Assembly: GCA_030145205.1 (NCBI GenBank) | Contig: JAQYVZ010000004.1 | Location: 62,001-126,000 of the forward strand | Origin: Desulfuromonadales bacterium | Lineage (GTDB): Bacteria > Desulfobacterota > Desulfuromonadia > Desulfuromonadales > BM103 | Length of the DNA: 64,000 bases | Reading direction: 5' to 3' | Shown here: piece after piece, positions 16,407 to 24,215 of the stretch | How the letters are laid out: every line of letters starts with the position of its first letter | How positions within the stretch are numbered: the stretch's first letter is position 1 | Made by a program: the position numbers and the translations under genes | Notes under the pieces: model-generated | What the model was told of the DNA's origin: nothing | Seen by the model: only the letters and a program-made list of their open reading frames with translations | The model's database searches: none

Positions 16407-16682
16407 ATGCGTATCGATATAATATGCAAACCTGAGAGTGACAATCGCGGCGAGCGTGTTCTGGCGCGGGTTCGACAGGCGCTGGAGGAAATGGATGTTC
16501 GGGCGGAAGTCCACCTTTTTCATGATGCAAAAAAAATGATCGACAATCGTATCTATGTCGGCCCGGCCCTGATCGTAGATGATGTGGTCAGAATCTCCGG
16601 TCGAATTCCTGAAGTACGCGAACTCAAGAGCTTTATTGCCGAGCGGCCGCGTTATCTACAACGCTACCGAGCCGTCGCCTGA
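16407..16682 (+). CDS. Thioredoxin-fold small protein lacking CxxC
   Basis: 91 aa from ATG 16407 (ribosome site GGAAAGGA). The pattern beta (MRIDIICKPE), helix (RVLARVRQALEEM), beta (VRAEVHLF), then NRIYVGPALIVDDVVRISGRIPEVRELKSFI matches the thioredoxin_3/small thioredoxin fold, including the cis-Pro region GPALIVDD. The usual CxxC is reduced to a single Cys (Cys8, CKPE), so it is unlikely to be a disulfide reductase; a scaffold or sensing role is possible. It stands alone behind the inverted-repeat promoter, convergent with the radical SAM gene. Family call is by fold pattern only. Confidence 0.6.
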   Translation: MRIDIICKPESDNRGERVLARVRQALEEMDVRAEVHLFHDAKKMIDNRIYVGPALIVDDVVRISGRIPEVRELKSFIAERPRYLQRYRAVA

Positions 16683-16716
16683 TCTTCGGCCCGTCTGTTT
16701 TTGCTCAAGCCTACAA

Positions 16717-18585
16717 TCAGGGTCTCCTTTGCAGCAGGCCTTCGGCAACTGCAAAGGAGACCAGCTCTTCTGCTGCCGGCCGGGGCAGGGTGCCCTCAAA
16801 AATCTGTTGCGGGGTCAGGCTGCCATCGCAGCTGCCCATAAGATTGTGAAAATCCTCGGTGAGGGATTCGCAATAGACCTCGTCGTTGCGGCGCAGGAAC
16901 ATGCCCACCGAGCCAACCGGACGAAACAGCTCGGCGAAGGTTTCCAGGTCGAAGTCCTCCATATCCATTAAATCGACAATTTCATAAGTAAATGTAACCA
17001 GCCTGATCTGTGGTGCGGTGTGCCAGCGTGTCTGCCAGAGCTCCTCCCCGGCAGGGAGTTGCGCCTCCAGCGGCAGGACCGGTGTGTTCAGCAGGGTTTC
17101 TGCATAATGATAGTGGTAGTTGAGGAGGTCTTGCAGGGCAGCGACCAGATGTTGCCGGCCGCTTTCCGAGAGGCGCCAGGACAGGTACTCCTGCTGCAGC
17201 TGGTAGATCTGGCTGGCAGAGGCTGAGGTTGCCTCCGGTTGACACAGATCGAGCTGCTTTGTGGCGACGACCCATGCGCTGAAGTGCTCGAGAAAAGCAC
17301 TTGGTGTCTCCTCCAGCAGTTGCAGCAGGGCCGGAAAGAAGGCCACGGCACGACCGGAGTTGTAAAACAGGTCGGTTGTCGCCGCGAGCAGGTGGCTTTT
17401 TGTGAGGTCCTCCGCGCTCCAACTGGCAGATTCAATAATTTCGTAAGGCGGTTCGGTTTGAGCCTGCAGGCCATGACGTTCCTGTTGTTCCGCCAGGCGG
17501 GTGCCGGGCAGAATCGCCAGGGGAAACATGTGGACATGATTGGGTGCCAGTTGAATTGCCATGTCGAGGCTGGCGCGGAAACTTTGGTAATTGTCGTTGG
17601 GGAGACCGTAGATCAAGTCGAAACCGTAGACGACACTTTCCGCATTCAAAAGCTGAATCTGGTGAACAAAGTGGCCAAGATCAAACGAGCGGTGCACCGC
17701 TTTGAGAGCCTCGGGGTTGCTCGACTGCAGGCCAAACTGGACGGAACAGGGCAGCTCTCCAAGCAGGTGGGCCATGTCGCGGTCCAGGAACTCGGCTTTT
17801 GCTTCGATGTGAAAATGAATGTGAGGCGCCTTGGCAAGCAGCAGCTTGATCAGGGCAAGGCCTCGGGTGGGTGGGAAATTGAAGGTTGAATCGAGCACCC
17901 AGATTTGGCTGACACCGGCAGCGACAAACAGGTCCAATTCAGCTTCGAGGCGCGGCCAGTCCAGTTCATGAACGCCTTCCTGGCCGCGGGCGTCGAAGCA
18001 GTAGTCGCAGGAGAAGGTACAGCCTCTGGAGATTTCCCACAACACGCCTTCTCTGGCGACCGGGTCCAGCCTGCGGGTCAGCCAGGGAGACGGGAGTGTG
18101 GCCCAATGCTGCGGTGCAGGTTGTTCCGGCGTGGTCTGAATCTCCCCTCCCTTGACCCAGGTGAGGCCGGGAAGCGTTTCCAGAGATTCCTGGCTGTCCA
18201 GCGTTTCGACCAGACGCGGAAAGCTCGCTTCCCCCTCGCCGCGGGCGATGATCAGCCATGGGGCCTCTCCGGCCAGCTTGAGATGATCGCCACTTGCTTC
18301 CGGTCCGCCGGCAACCAGCTGCACGTCAGGTTTTGCCTGGTGTAAGGCCTGGGTGAGAGCGACCACTTGCGCGCGATTCCAGACGTAGGTCGGACAGGCG
18401 ACCAGGTCGGGATCCTGAGCCAGGATCTGTGTCGTCATCTCGTCGAGTGAGTGTTCCGGGAAAAAGTCGATCAGGCAGGTCGACCGCTGACGATCTTCGG
18501 GCAGAGCGGCGGCCAAGCAGGCGGCGGCAAGCGGGACGGCCTGGGCGGAACGGCGCACATGGAGTGTTGCAATCACAATATTCAT
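16717..18585 (-). CDS. B12-binding radical SAM protein (DUF4080-like C-terminus)
   Basis: 622 aa. Residues 1-130 look like a cobalamin-binding Rossmann domain (MNIVIATLHVRRS, DPDLVACPTYVWNR, VAGGPEAS). The radical SAM core has the 4Fe-4S motif CxxxCxxC in RGCTFSCDYCFD (about residue 190) followed by WVLDSTFNF and VQFGLQSSNPEAL. The C-terminal 240 residues resemble DUF4080 seen in this subfamily of B12-rSAM proteins. Such enzymes methylate or rearrange unactivated carbons; the substrate here is unknown. Monocistronic on the minus strand, 84 nt from the patatin gene. No adjacent RiPP precursor or biosynthetic cluster is visible. Confidence 0.85.
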   Translation of the reverse strand: MNIVIATLHVRRSAQAVPLAAACLAAALPEDRQRSTCLIDFFPEHSLDEMTTQILAQDPDLVACPTYVWNRAQVVALTQALHQAKPDVQLVAGGPEASGDHLKLAGEAPWLIIARGEGEASFPRLVETLDSQESLETLPGLTWVKGGEIQTTPEQPAPQHWATLPSPWLTRRLDPVAREGVLWEISRGCTFSCDYCFDARGQEGVHELDWPRLEAELDLFVAAGVSQIWVLDSTFNFPPTRGLALIKLLLAKAPHIHFHIEAKAEFLDRDMAHLLGELPCSVQFGLQSSNPEALKAVHRSFDLGHFVHQIQLLNAESVVYGFDLIYGLPNDNYQSFRASLDMAIQLAPNHVHMFPLAILPGTRLAEQQERHGLQAQTEPPYEIIESASWSAEDLTKSHLLAATTDLFYNSGRAVAFFPALLQLLEETPSAFLEHFSAWVVATKQLDLCQPEATSASASQIYQLQQEYLSWRLSESGRQHLVAALQDLLNYHYHYAETLLNTPVLPLEAQLPAGEELWQTRWHTAPQIRLVTFTYEIVDLMDMEDFDLETFAELFRPVGSVGMFLRRNDEVYCESLTEDFHNLMGSCDGSLTPQQIFEGTLPRPAAEELVSFAVAEGLLQRRP

Positions 18586-18669
18586 GGAAATCTCCGGTCA
18601 CAGCTATCTTACTTGCTGCGGCGGGGGGCGTCAAATCAGACAGCCGAAACGCGCATGCTGTGCAGCAGA

Positions 18670-19785
18670 TCAGCTGGGAGGTTCCTGGCCAAGCTGGTGA
18701 GCACGGGTGATGATACCGTGTCGTGAGAAAGTCTCGGCCATTTGGGTGTAGTTGCGCGCTAGGTTCGCCAGGGTCGTGTAATAGCCGTGATGCATGATCT
18801 GGGCCCTGGCCCTGATCGACATGGGGCCCTGCAGGAACATGATCGATTCGTCAGGGCCAGGTTCAAAAAACATAAAATCCACGTCTGGGTAAGTCTGGCG
18901 ATAGAATTCCATGGACATCAGGAGTTTCGCGCGGGCTTCAATTCTACGCGACTGTTCCCAGCTGAGTAAGATGCCAAGATCGTGAATATGGACACAATCA
19001 CCTGACGAGAGTGAAGGCAGGCAGGTTGATTGCGGGTCGTTATGAAAGGGGACGCGCGGATTGATCAGGACGATAAGTTTTGCCCCGCGTTCAAGGGCAA
19101 TGTCGAGGTGCGCAACTTCGCCAGAGGAACCATCCAGGTAGGCCTGTCCTCCGACCATGTACGGCTCGAAAAAGAAGGGGATCGCACATGAGGCCGTGAT
19201 CGCCTGGCAAATGTGCAGATCCTGGTGTTGCTCGGTTCCGAAGATGACCCGGTTACCATTATCCAGATCATAGGCGGGAATGTAGAGCTCCGTCCCAATC
19301 TGCTGAAAATTGTCGCAGACCCCTTCATGTTGGAAGGCATTGCAGAGATAGCGCTGCATCGGTTCCAGCGAGAAGAGGCCCGACGGAAACTGTTCCTGGA
19401 TTAGATAGGGTAGCTCCTGCAGACTAAAGTCCCACTGGTTGCGGCGATAGGTCTGGATGAGTTGCAAAATACCCTTGGGGAAACCCAAGGTCGATCGCAA
19501 CATACCACCCCAGTCAGGACGGTAGATGTCGCGTCGCTTCCAGTTGAACACGCTGTTTTCATTGCGAGAGATAGTACGGAACAGGCCGGCAGGCTGGATG
19601 CGGCTGGCGACCAGGGCAGCGATCACGGAGCCGGCGCTGATGCCGATATAGGTGTCAAAACGCCTTGACGAAAAACCGGGCGCAAAGATCCGGTCGAGAG
19701 CTGTCAGGCAGCCGATTTCATAGGCGGCACCCATGATTCCGCCGCCGGCCAGAATCAGAGCTGTTTTGCTGCGTTGTTTCGCCAT
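18670..19785 (-). CDS. Patatin-like phospholipase
   Basis: 371 aa. Lipid acyl hydrolase with the Ser-Asp dyad of the patatin family: oxyanion loop GGGIMGAAYEIG (about 13-24), nucleophile in GISAG (about 48-52) and the Asp in YLDGSSGEVAHL (about 217, the family's DGG/A is DGS here). No signal peptide, so cytosolic or peripheral. Both catalytic residues are present, so activity is plausible. Start ATG 19783-19785. It follows the 181-aa hypothetical on the same strand by 35 nt and is likely co-transcribed with it. Confidence 0.88.
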   Translation of the reverse strand: MAKQRSKTALILAGGGIMGAAYEIGCLTALDRIFAPGFSSRRFDTYIGISAGSVIAALVASRIQPAGLFRTISRNENSVFNWKRRDIYRPDWGGMLRSTLGFPKGILQLIQTYRRNQWDFSLQELPYLIQEQFPSGLFSLEPMQRYLCNAFQHEGVCDNFQQIGTELYIPAYDLDNGNRVIFGTEQHQDLHICQAITASCAIPFFFEPYMVGGQAYLDGSSGEVAHLDIALERGAKLIVLINPRVPFHNDPQSTCLPSLSSGDCVHIHDLGILLSWEQSRRIEARAKLLMSMEFYRQTYPDVDFMFFEPGPDESIMFLQGPMSIRARAQIMHHGYYTTLANLARNYTQMAETFSRHGIITRAHQLGQEPPS

Positions 19786-19820
19786 AAGCCTCCCAGAGCG
19801 GGTCTGTCATGGCCTGAGTC

Positions 19821-20366
19821 TCATTTGTTCTTGGCGCGGACCTTTATTTTGGGCTTATTGTTCTCTGTGACCACAACAAAATCGACATTTCGTTCGCCGA
19901 ATTTTTCTCGGATGATCTTCTGCTGCTTCGCGATAAATTGTGTGACCTGCTCCTTTGAGGGGACTTTCATGCCGCAGTCACGATGCGCCTTGGCCAGCTT
20001 GTCATACAGGATCCCCATCGGGTCCTGTACCGGGGCTTCTCGTTTCGACTGAGGCCTTGTCTCGGCCCGTTTGATTCTGGAGGTGTGGCGTTCGTACTTG
20101 CCTTCGTCGATCAGGCGCAGGGTCCGATCCCAGTGACCTGCGTAGCTGTTAAAACGACTGGTGATACCCTGCACGCGGAAGCGCAAATCGACTTGAGGAA
20201 TGTAGCAGTTGACCAGATGACGCACCTGCTTGGTGACCTTCTGTCTCAGCTGGTATGGTTCCCGCTTCTCAACCCCCATGAAATACTGTTCATAGGCGAT
20301 CTCCAGTGACTTCATGTCCTGTTCGATCTGGTTCAGCTCTGCGGTTAATTGAGCACGACTGGTCAT
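19821..20366 (-). CDS. Conserved hypothetical protein, MXAN_5187-type
   Basis: 181 aa, basic and mostly helical. The N-terminal half (LTAELNQIEQDMKSLEIAYEQYFMG) is a predicted helical hairpin; then comes VNCYIPQVDLRFRVQGITSRFNSYAGHWDRTLRLIDEGKY, which resembles the C-terminal domain named after Myxococcus MXAN_5187; the tail KFGERNVDFVVVTENNKPKIKVRAK is beta-rich. No enzyme motif, signal peptide or membrane segment. Function unknown. First gene of the probable unit with the patatin gene. Family placement is from memory of the pattern and is tentative. Confidence 0.7.
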   Translation of the reverse strand: MTSRAQLTAELNQIEQDMKSLEIAYEQYFMGVEKREPYQLRQKVTKQVRHLVNCYIPQVDLRFRVQGITSRFNSYAGHWDRTLRLIDEGKYERHTSRIKRAETRPQSKREAPVQDPMGILYDKLAKAHRDCGMKVPSKEQVTQFIAKQQKIIREKFGERNVDFVVVTENNKPKIKVRAKNK

Positions 20367-20478
20367 AACGGTGTTGGGGTCAGATAAAGATTAAGATACA
20401 GATTTTGTCACTATACTGGACTGGCATCTCGAAGGCAAAAAGAAAGCAACGACAAGGCTTTCCCGGGTGTGAGTTCGC

Positions 20479-20507
20479 TTGACCTTTCAGAGCCTTTTCG
20501 AAATAAT
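20479..20507 (+). promoter_or_regulatory. Sigma-70 promoter for glmU-glmS
   Basis: TTGACC (20479-20484), 17-nt spacer, AATAAT (20502-20507). Leader of about 190 nt to glmU. The region 20367-20699 holds nothing else I can support. Confidence 0.55.
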
Positions 20508-20699
20508 GACCGCCAAAGTCGCTGGTTGCGATATGTCATTGCAGCGGTGCAAAAAAAACAGCAATAAAGAGAAGCTGTCTGGCGTGAGCGCCGTGCGGGG
20601 AGATGTGCCGGCAACAGCGGGAGCCGTAATGAGGTGTCAGAGACAGACGCCATGGTGTGTTCCCGGCGTGCTCGACAGGCAACATGGGGGAAAAGGATC

Positions 20700-22094
20700 A
20701 TGATGGACAAGATAGCGGCCGTGATCCTGGCAGCGGGCCAGGGAACACGGATGAAATCGGAGCTGCCCAAGGTTCTGCACCCGGTCGCCGGGCGATCAAT
20801 GCTGGGTCACGTCGTACGCACCGCCCAAGCTGCAGGTGCGGCCCCCGTGGTTGCGGTGGTTGGGCATGGTGCGGAGCAGGTGCGCACGCAGTTCGAGACG
20901 GAATTTCTAGAGTTCGCGTTGCAGGCGGAACAGCTCGGCACAGGGCATGCCCTGATGTGTGCGGAAACGTGCCTTGACGGGTTTGCCGGAGAGTTGCTGC
21001 TGTTGTGCGGTGATGTCCCCTTATTGCAGAATGACACCCTGCAGAAGCTGATTATTCATCATCGTGAGCAGCAAGCCGCGGTTACCATCCTGACAGCCCG
21101 ACTCGACAACCCGACCGGTTACGGCCGGATTATTCGCGGCCCTTCCGGTGTGGAGCGGATTGTTGAAGAGAAAGACGCGAGTGCAGTAGAGAGGGATGTT
21201 CGGGAGATCAACACCGGTATTTACCTGTTCCGGGCACCCGAGGTCTTCTCGCTCTTGCGGCAACTCGATAACACGAACGCGCAAGGGGAATACTATCTGA
21301 CCGATGTGGTCGCCCTGGCTCGTCAGGCGGGCGGGCGGATTGAGGCCCTCGCGGTCGAGGATGTTCGGGAAGCGACCGGCATCAATGACCGACGGCAGTT
21401 GGCCTTCGCCAATGTCGTGATGCGTGAGCGGATCAATGATCAGCACATGCTCGCCGGAGTCACCCTGGTGGACCCCGCGGCGACCTATATCGACGTTGAC
21501 GTGGAAATTGCTGCTGATACCCTGCTGTATCCCGGCGTACATCTGCGCGGCGCGACCAGCATCGGTAGCGGCTGTACCCTCGAACCGGGGGTGGTTGTCA
21601 CCGATTGCAAGATCGGCGACCGGGTTCACCTCAAACCAGGGTCGGTCCTGGCAGAATCGGTTGTCGGGGTGGACTGCGCCATCGGTCCCATGGCCCACCT
21701 GCGGCCGGGCACGGTCCTGGATGGCCAGAATAAACTGGGCAACTTTGTCGAGACCAAGAAAGCGCAAATCGGTGTGAAGTCGCAGGCCAGCCATCTGACC
21801 TACATCGGTGATGCGATCCTCGGGAAAAACGTCAATGTCGGCTGTGGCACCATTACCTGCAATTACGATGGCGTCAACAAGCACCAGACCACCATCGAGG
21901 ATGATGTATTTGTCGGCAGCGACACCCAGTTTGTGGCGCCGGTGCATATCGGTCGCGGCAGCCTGATCGGTGCCGGGTCGACCATTACCAAGGATGTGCC
22001 GGCCGATGCCTTGGCGCTGTCTCGTACAGAGCAGAAGGTGGTCAAAGGCTGGGCGGCCCGTAACCGGAAAAAGGCCGAGAAGAGCAAAAAGTAA
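20700..22094 (+). CDS. glmU: Bifunctional UDP-GlcNAc pyrophosphorylase / GlcN-1-P acetyltransferase
   Basis: 464 aa. Acetylates glucosamine-1-phosphate and then uridylates it to UDP-GlcNAc, the precursor of peptidoglycan and LPS. N-terminal nucleotidyltransferase: ILAAGQGTRMKSELPKVLHP; C-terminal left-handed beta-helix acetyltransferase with repeated hexapeptides, including HLRPGTVL, NFVETKKAQIG and GCGTITCNYDGVNKHQT. An AAAAGG stretch 4-8 nt upstream supports the tandem ATG ATG at 20700/20703; the frame is open further upstream but without a good start. 66 nt before glmS, the enzyme supplying its pathway, so the pair is an operon. Confidence 0.95.
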   Translation: MMDKIAAVILAAGQGTRMKSELPKVLHPVAGRSMLGHVVRTAQAAGAAPVVAVVGHGAEQVRTQFETEFLEFALQAEQLGTGHALMCAETCLDGFAGELLLLCGDVPLLQNDTLQKLIIHHREQQAAVTILTARLDNPTGYGRIIRGPSGVERIVEEKDASAVERDVREINTGIYLFRAPEVFSLLRQLDNTNAQGEYYLTDVVALARQAGGRIEALAVEDVREATGINDRRQLAFANVVMRERINDQHMLAGVTLVDPAATYIDVDVEIAADTLLYPGVHLRGATSIGSGCTLEPGVVVTDCKIGDRVHLKPGSVLAESVVGVDCAIGPMAHLRPGTVLDGQNKLGNFVETKKAQIGVKSQASHLTYIGDAILGKNVNVGCGTITCNYDGVNKHQTTIEDDVFVGSDTQFVAPVHIGRGSLIGAGSTITKDVPADALALSRTEQKVVKGWAARNRKKAEKSKK

Positions 22095-22128
22095 AATGTG
22101 AAATTTTCACAATAGCGTTACATTTTAC
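22091..22128. other. AT-rich hairpin between glmU and glmS
   Basis: GTAAAATGT (22091-22099) pairs with ACATTTTAC (22120-22128), with a nested TGTGAAA/TTTTCACA dyad. Weak as a terminator; it could be an RNA-processing or mRNA-stability element between the two genes. Confidence 0.4.
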
Positions 22129-22160
22129 TTTTCACATTCTACAGACTTATAGAGGTTCAT

Positions 22161-23990
22161 ATGTGTGGCATTGTTGGATATATCGGTTCCCGTGAAGCAA
22201 CCCCGATCGTGCTGGAGGGGCTACGCCGCCTCGAATACCGCGGCTATGATTCCGCTGGTATCTCGACTCTGGATCAGGGCAAGGTTGCGATCCGGCGCGC
22301 CGAAGGCAAGCTGGTCAATCTGGAGGCACGCCTACGGGAAGAGCCGTTGGTCGGTCAGATCGGCATCGGTCATACCCGTTGGGCGACGCATGGCCGCCCT
22401 TCCGAGATCAATGCGCATCCGCATTATGCCGGCGGCTTTGTGGTCGTGCATAACGGCATCATCGAGAACTACCTGGAGCTCAAGGATCAACTGCGCGGAC
22501 TGGGACACAATTTCAGTTCGGAAACCGACACGGAGATTATCGCCCACCTGGTCGAGCAGCGCTACAAGGAGTGCGGCGATTTCGAGGGAGCCGTCCGCCA
22601 GGCGCTTGCCGAGGTGCGCGGTGCCTACGGCGTGGCGATCCTGTGCGAGAAGGAGCCGGGCAAACTGATCGCGGCCAAGTTGGGGTCGCCGCTGGTGGTC
22701 GGGCAAGGACAGGGGGAGTATTTCGTCGCCTCTGACATCCCGGCGATGCTGTCACATACCCGGGAGATGATTTTTCTCGAAGATGGCGAGATGGTGGTGT
22801 TTACGCTTGACGCCATGACACTCAGCACCTTGGCTGGCGAAGTCATCGAACGGGCGCCGAAGACGATCACCTGGAGCCCTGTGATGGCGGAGAAGGGCGG
22901 CTATCGACACTTCATGCTCAAAGAGATCTACGAGCAGCCGCGCGCGATCGCCGACACTATCGCCGGCCGGGTCCGCGAGGACCATGGCGAGGTTTTCCTC
23001 GAGGATATGAAGATCGCCGATAGTTTTCTGAAAGGACTGGACCGCATTTACATCGTGGCCTGCGGCACCTCCTGGCACGCTGGTCTGGTCGGTAAGTTCA
23101 TGGTGGAAAAGTATGCGCGGGTGCCGGTGGAAATCGATATCGCCAGCGAATTCCGCTACCGCGACCCGTTGGTGACACCGAAGACCCTGACCATCGTGAT
23201 CAGCCAGAGCGGTGAAACTGCCGACACCCTGGCTGCGCTCAGGGAAGCGCACGATAAGGGCGGCCAGGTTTTGGCGATCTGCAACGTGCTGGAATCTTCG
23301 ATTGCGCGCGAAAGCGACGGCGTGGTCTACACGCACGCCGGCCCGGAAATCGGCGTCGCCTCTACCAAAGCGTTTACCACCCAGCTGGTGGCGCTCTACC
23401 TGTTTACCCTGCACCTTGCGCGGGTCCGCGAGATGCTGGGTAGTGAAAAGCGACGCACCATGCTGCAGAGTCTGCTCAGCCTGCCGCGCAAGGTGGAAGA
23501 ATGTCTCGAGGTCAACGATGTGATCGAACAGGCGGCCCAAGGGTTGATGCAGGCGCGTGATTTCCTTTACCTCGGCCGCGGCAACCAGTTCCCGATTGCC
23601 CTGGAAGGGGCTCTCAAGCTCAAGGAGATTTCCTACATCCACGCCGAAGGTTATCCCGCCGGCGAAATGAAGCATGGTCCGATCGCCTTGATCGACGAGA
23701 AGATGCCGGTGGTGGTGATCGCTACGCAGAATGCCACCCTCGAAAAGGTCGCTGCCAACATGGAAGAGGTGCATGCCCGCGGCGGCCGAGTGGTAGCAAT
23801 TACCGATCACGACAGCCCGGACCTTGAGGCCAAGGCGGAAACCATTTTCAAAATTCCCGCTACGGATGATGACCTGATGCCGATTTTGACCGCCATCCCG
23901 CTGCAGTTGCTCGCCTACCATATTGCCGTGCTCAAAGGGACGGATGTTGACCAGCCCCGAAATTTAGCGAAAAGTGTGACAGTGGAGTAA
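22161..23990 (+). CDS. glmS: Glutamine-fructose-6-phosphate aminotransferase (isomerising)
   Basis: 609 aa, the standard length. Makes glucosamine-6-phosphate from fructose-6-phosphate and glutamine, the entry to amino-sugar synthesis. Type II amidotransferase domain with the catalytic Cys right after Met1 (MCGIVGYIG), [20 protein letters not shown] and HNGIIENY; then two SIS domains ([17 protein letters not shown], and [25 protein letters not shown]) and the conserved C-terminus [12 protein letters not shown]. Follows glmU. No glmS ribozyme-like leader fits in the short gap, so control is probably at the shared promoter. Confidence 0.97.
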   Translation: MCGIVGYIGSREATPIVLEGLRRLEYRGYDSAGISTLDQGKVAIRRAEGKLVNLEARLREEPLVGQIGIGHTRWATHGRPSEINAHPHYAGGFVVVHNGIIENYLELKDQLRGLGHNFSSETDTEIIAHLVEQRYKECGDFEGAVRQALAEVRGAYGVAILCEKEPGKLIAAKLGSPLVVGQGQGEYFVASDIPAMLSHTREMIFLEDGEMVVFTLDAMTLSTLAGEVIERAPKTITWSPVMAEKGGYRHFMLKEIYEQPRAIADTIAGRVREDHGEVFLEDMKIADSFLKGLDRIYIVACGTSWHAGLVGKFMVEKYARVPVEIDIASEFRYRDPLVTPKTLTIVISQSGETADTLAALREAHDKGGQVLAICNVLESSIARESDGVVYTHAGPEIGVASTKAFTTQLVALYLFTLHLARVREMLGSEKRRTMLQSLLSLPRKVEECLEVNDVIEQAAQGLMQARDFLYLGRGNQFPIALEGALKLKEISYIHAEGYPAGEMKHGPIALIDEKMPVVVIATQNATLEKVAANMEEVHARGGRVVAITDHDSPDLEAKAETIFKIPATDDDLMPILTAIPLQLLAYHIAVLKGTDVDQPRNLAKSVTVE

Positions 23991-24023
23991 GTTTTTGCTT
24001 GTTTGAAAAGTTTGTGATTAGGA

Positions 24024-24040
24024 AAAATAAAGTTGGGAAC
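24024..24040. repeat. Left 17-bp inverted repeat flanking the hybrid kinase
   Basis: AAAATAAAGTTGGGAAC is the exact reverse complement of 27204-27220 on the far side of the kinase gene. An inner 11-bp pair (TTGTGCAAAAT near 24155, ATTTTGCACAA near 27102) also faces inward. The rest of 23991-24215 is AT-rich with no gene I can support; the kinase promoter should lie here. Confidence 0.75.
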
Positions 24041-24215
24041 TGAGGGAGTTCTTTGATTTTACCTTTCAGGGGTAAACCACTTAAATATATCATTCAATGT
24101 CCCGTGGCTCGAAAAAGTTGCGGGATTAATAATTAATTTCCATATCCTCCTCTGTTGTGCAAAATATGGTCATGCTCTAACATTCCATTGTGTAATCTTT
24201 CTGGGAGGGCGACAT

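Noticed and set aside
22091-22160. glmS ribozyme or riboswitch before glmS
   Set aside because: The gap is only 66 nt and lacks the conserved ribozyme core; only a simple hairpin is present.
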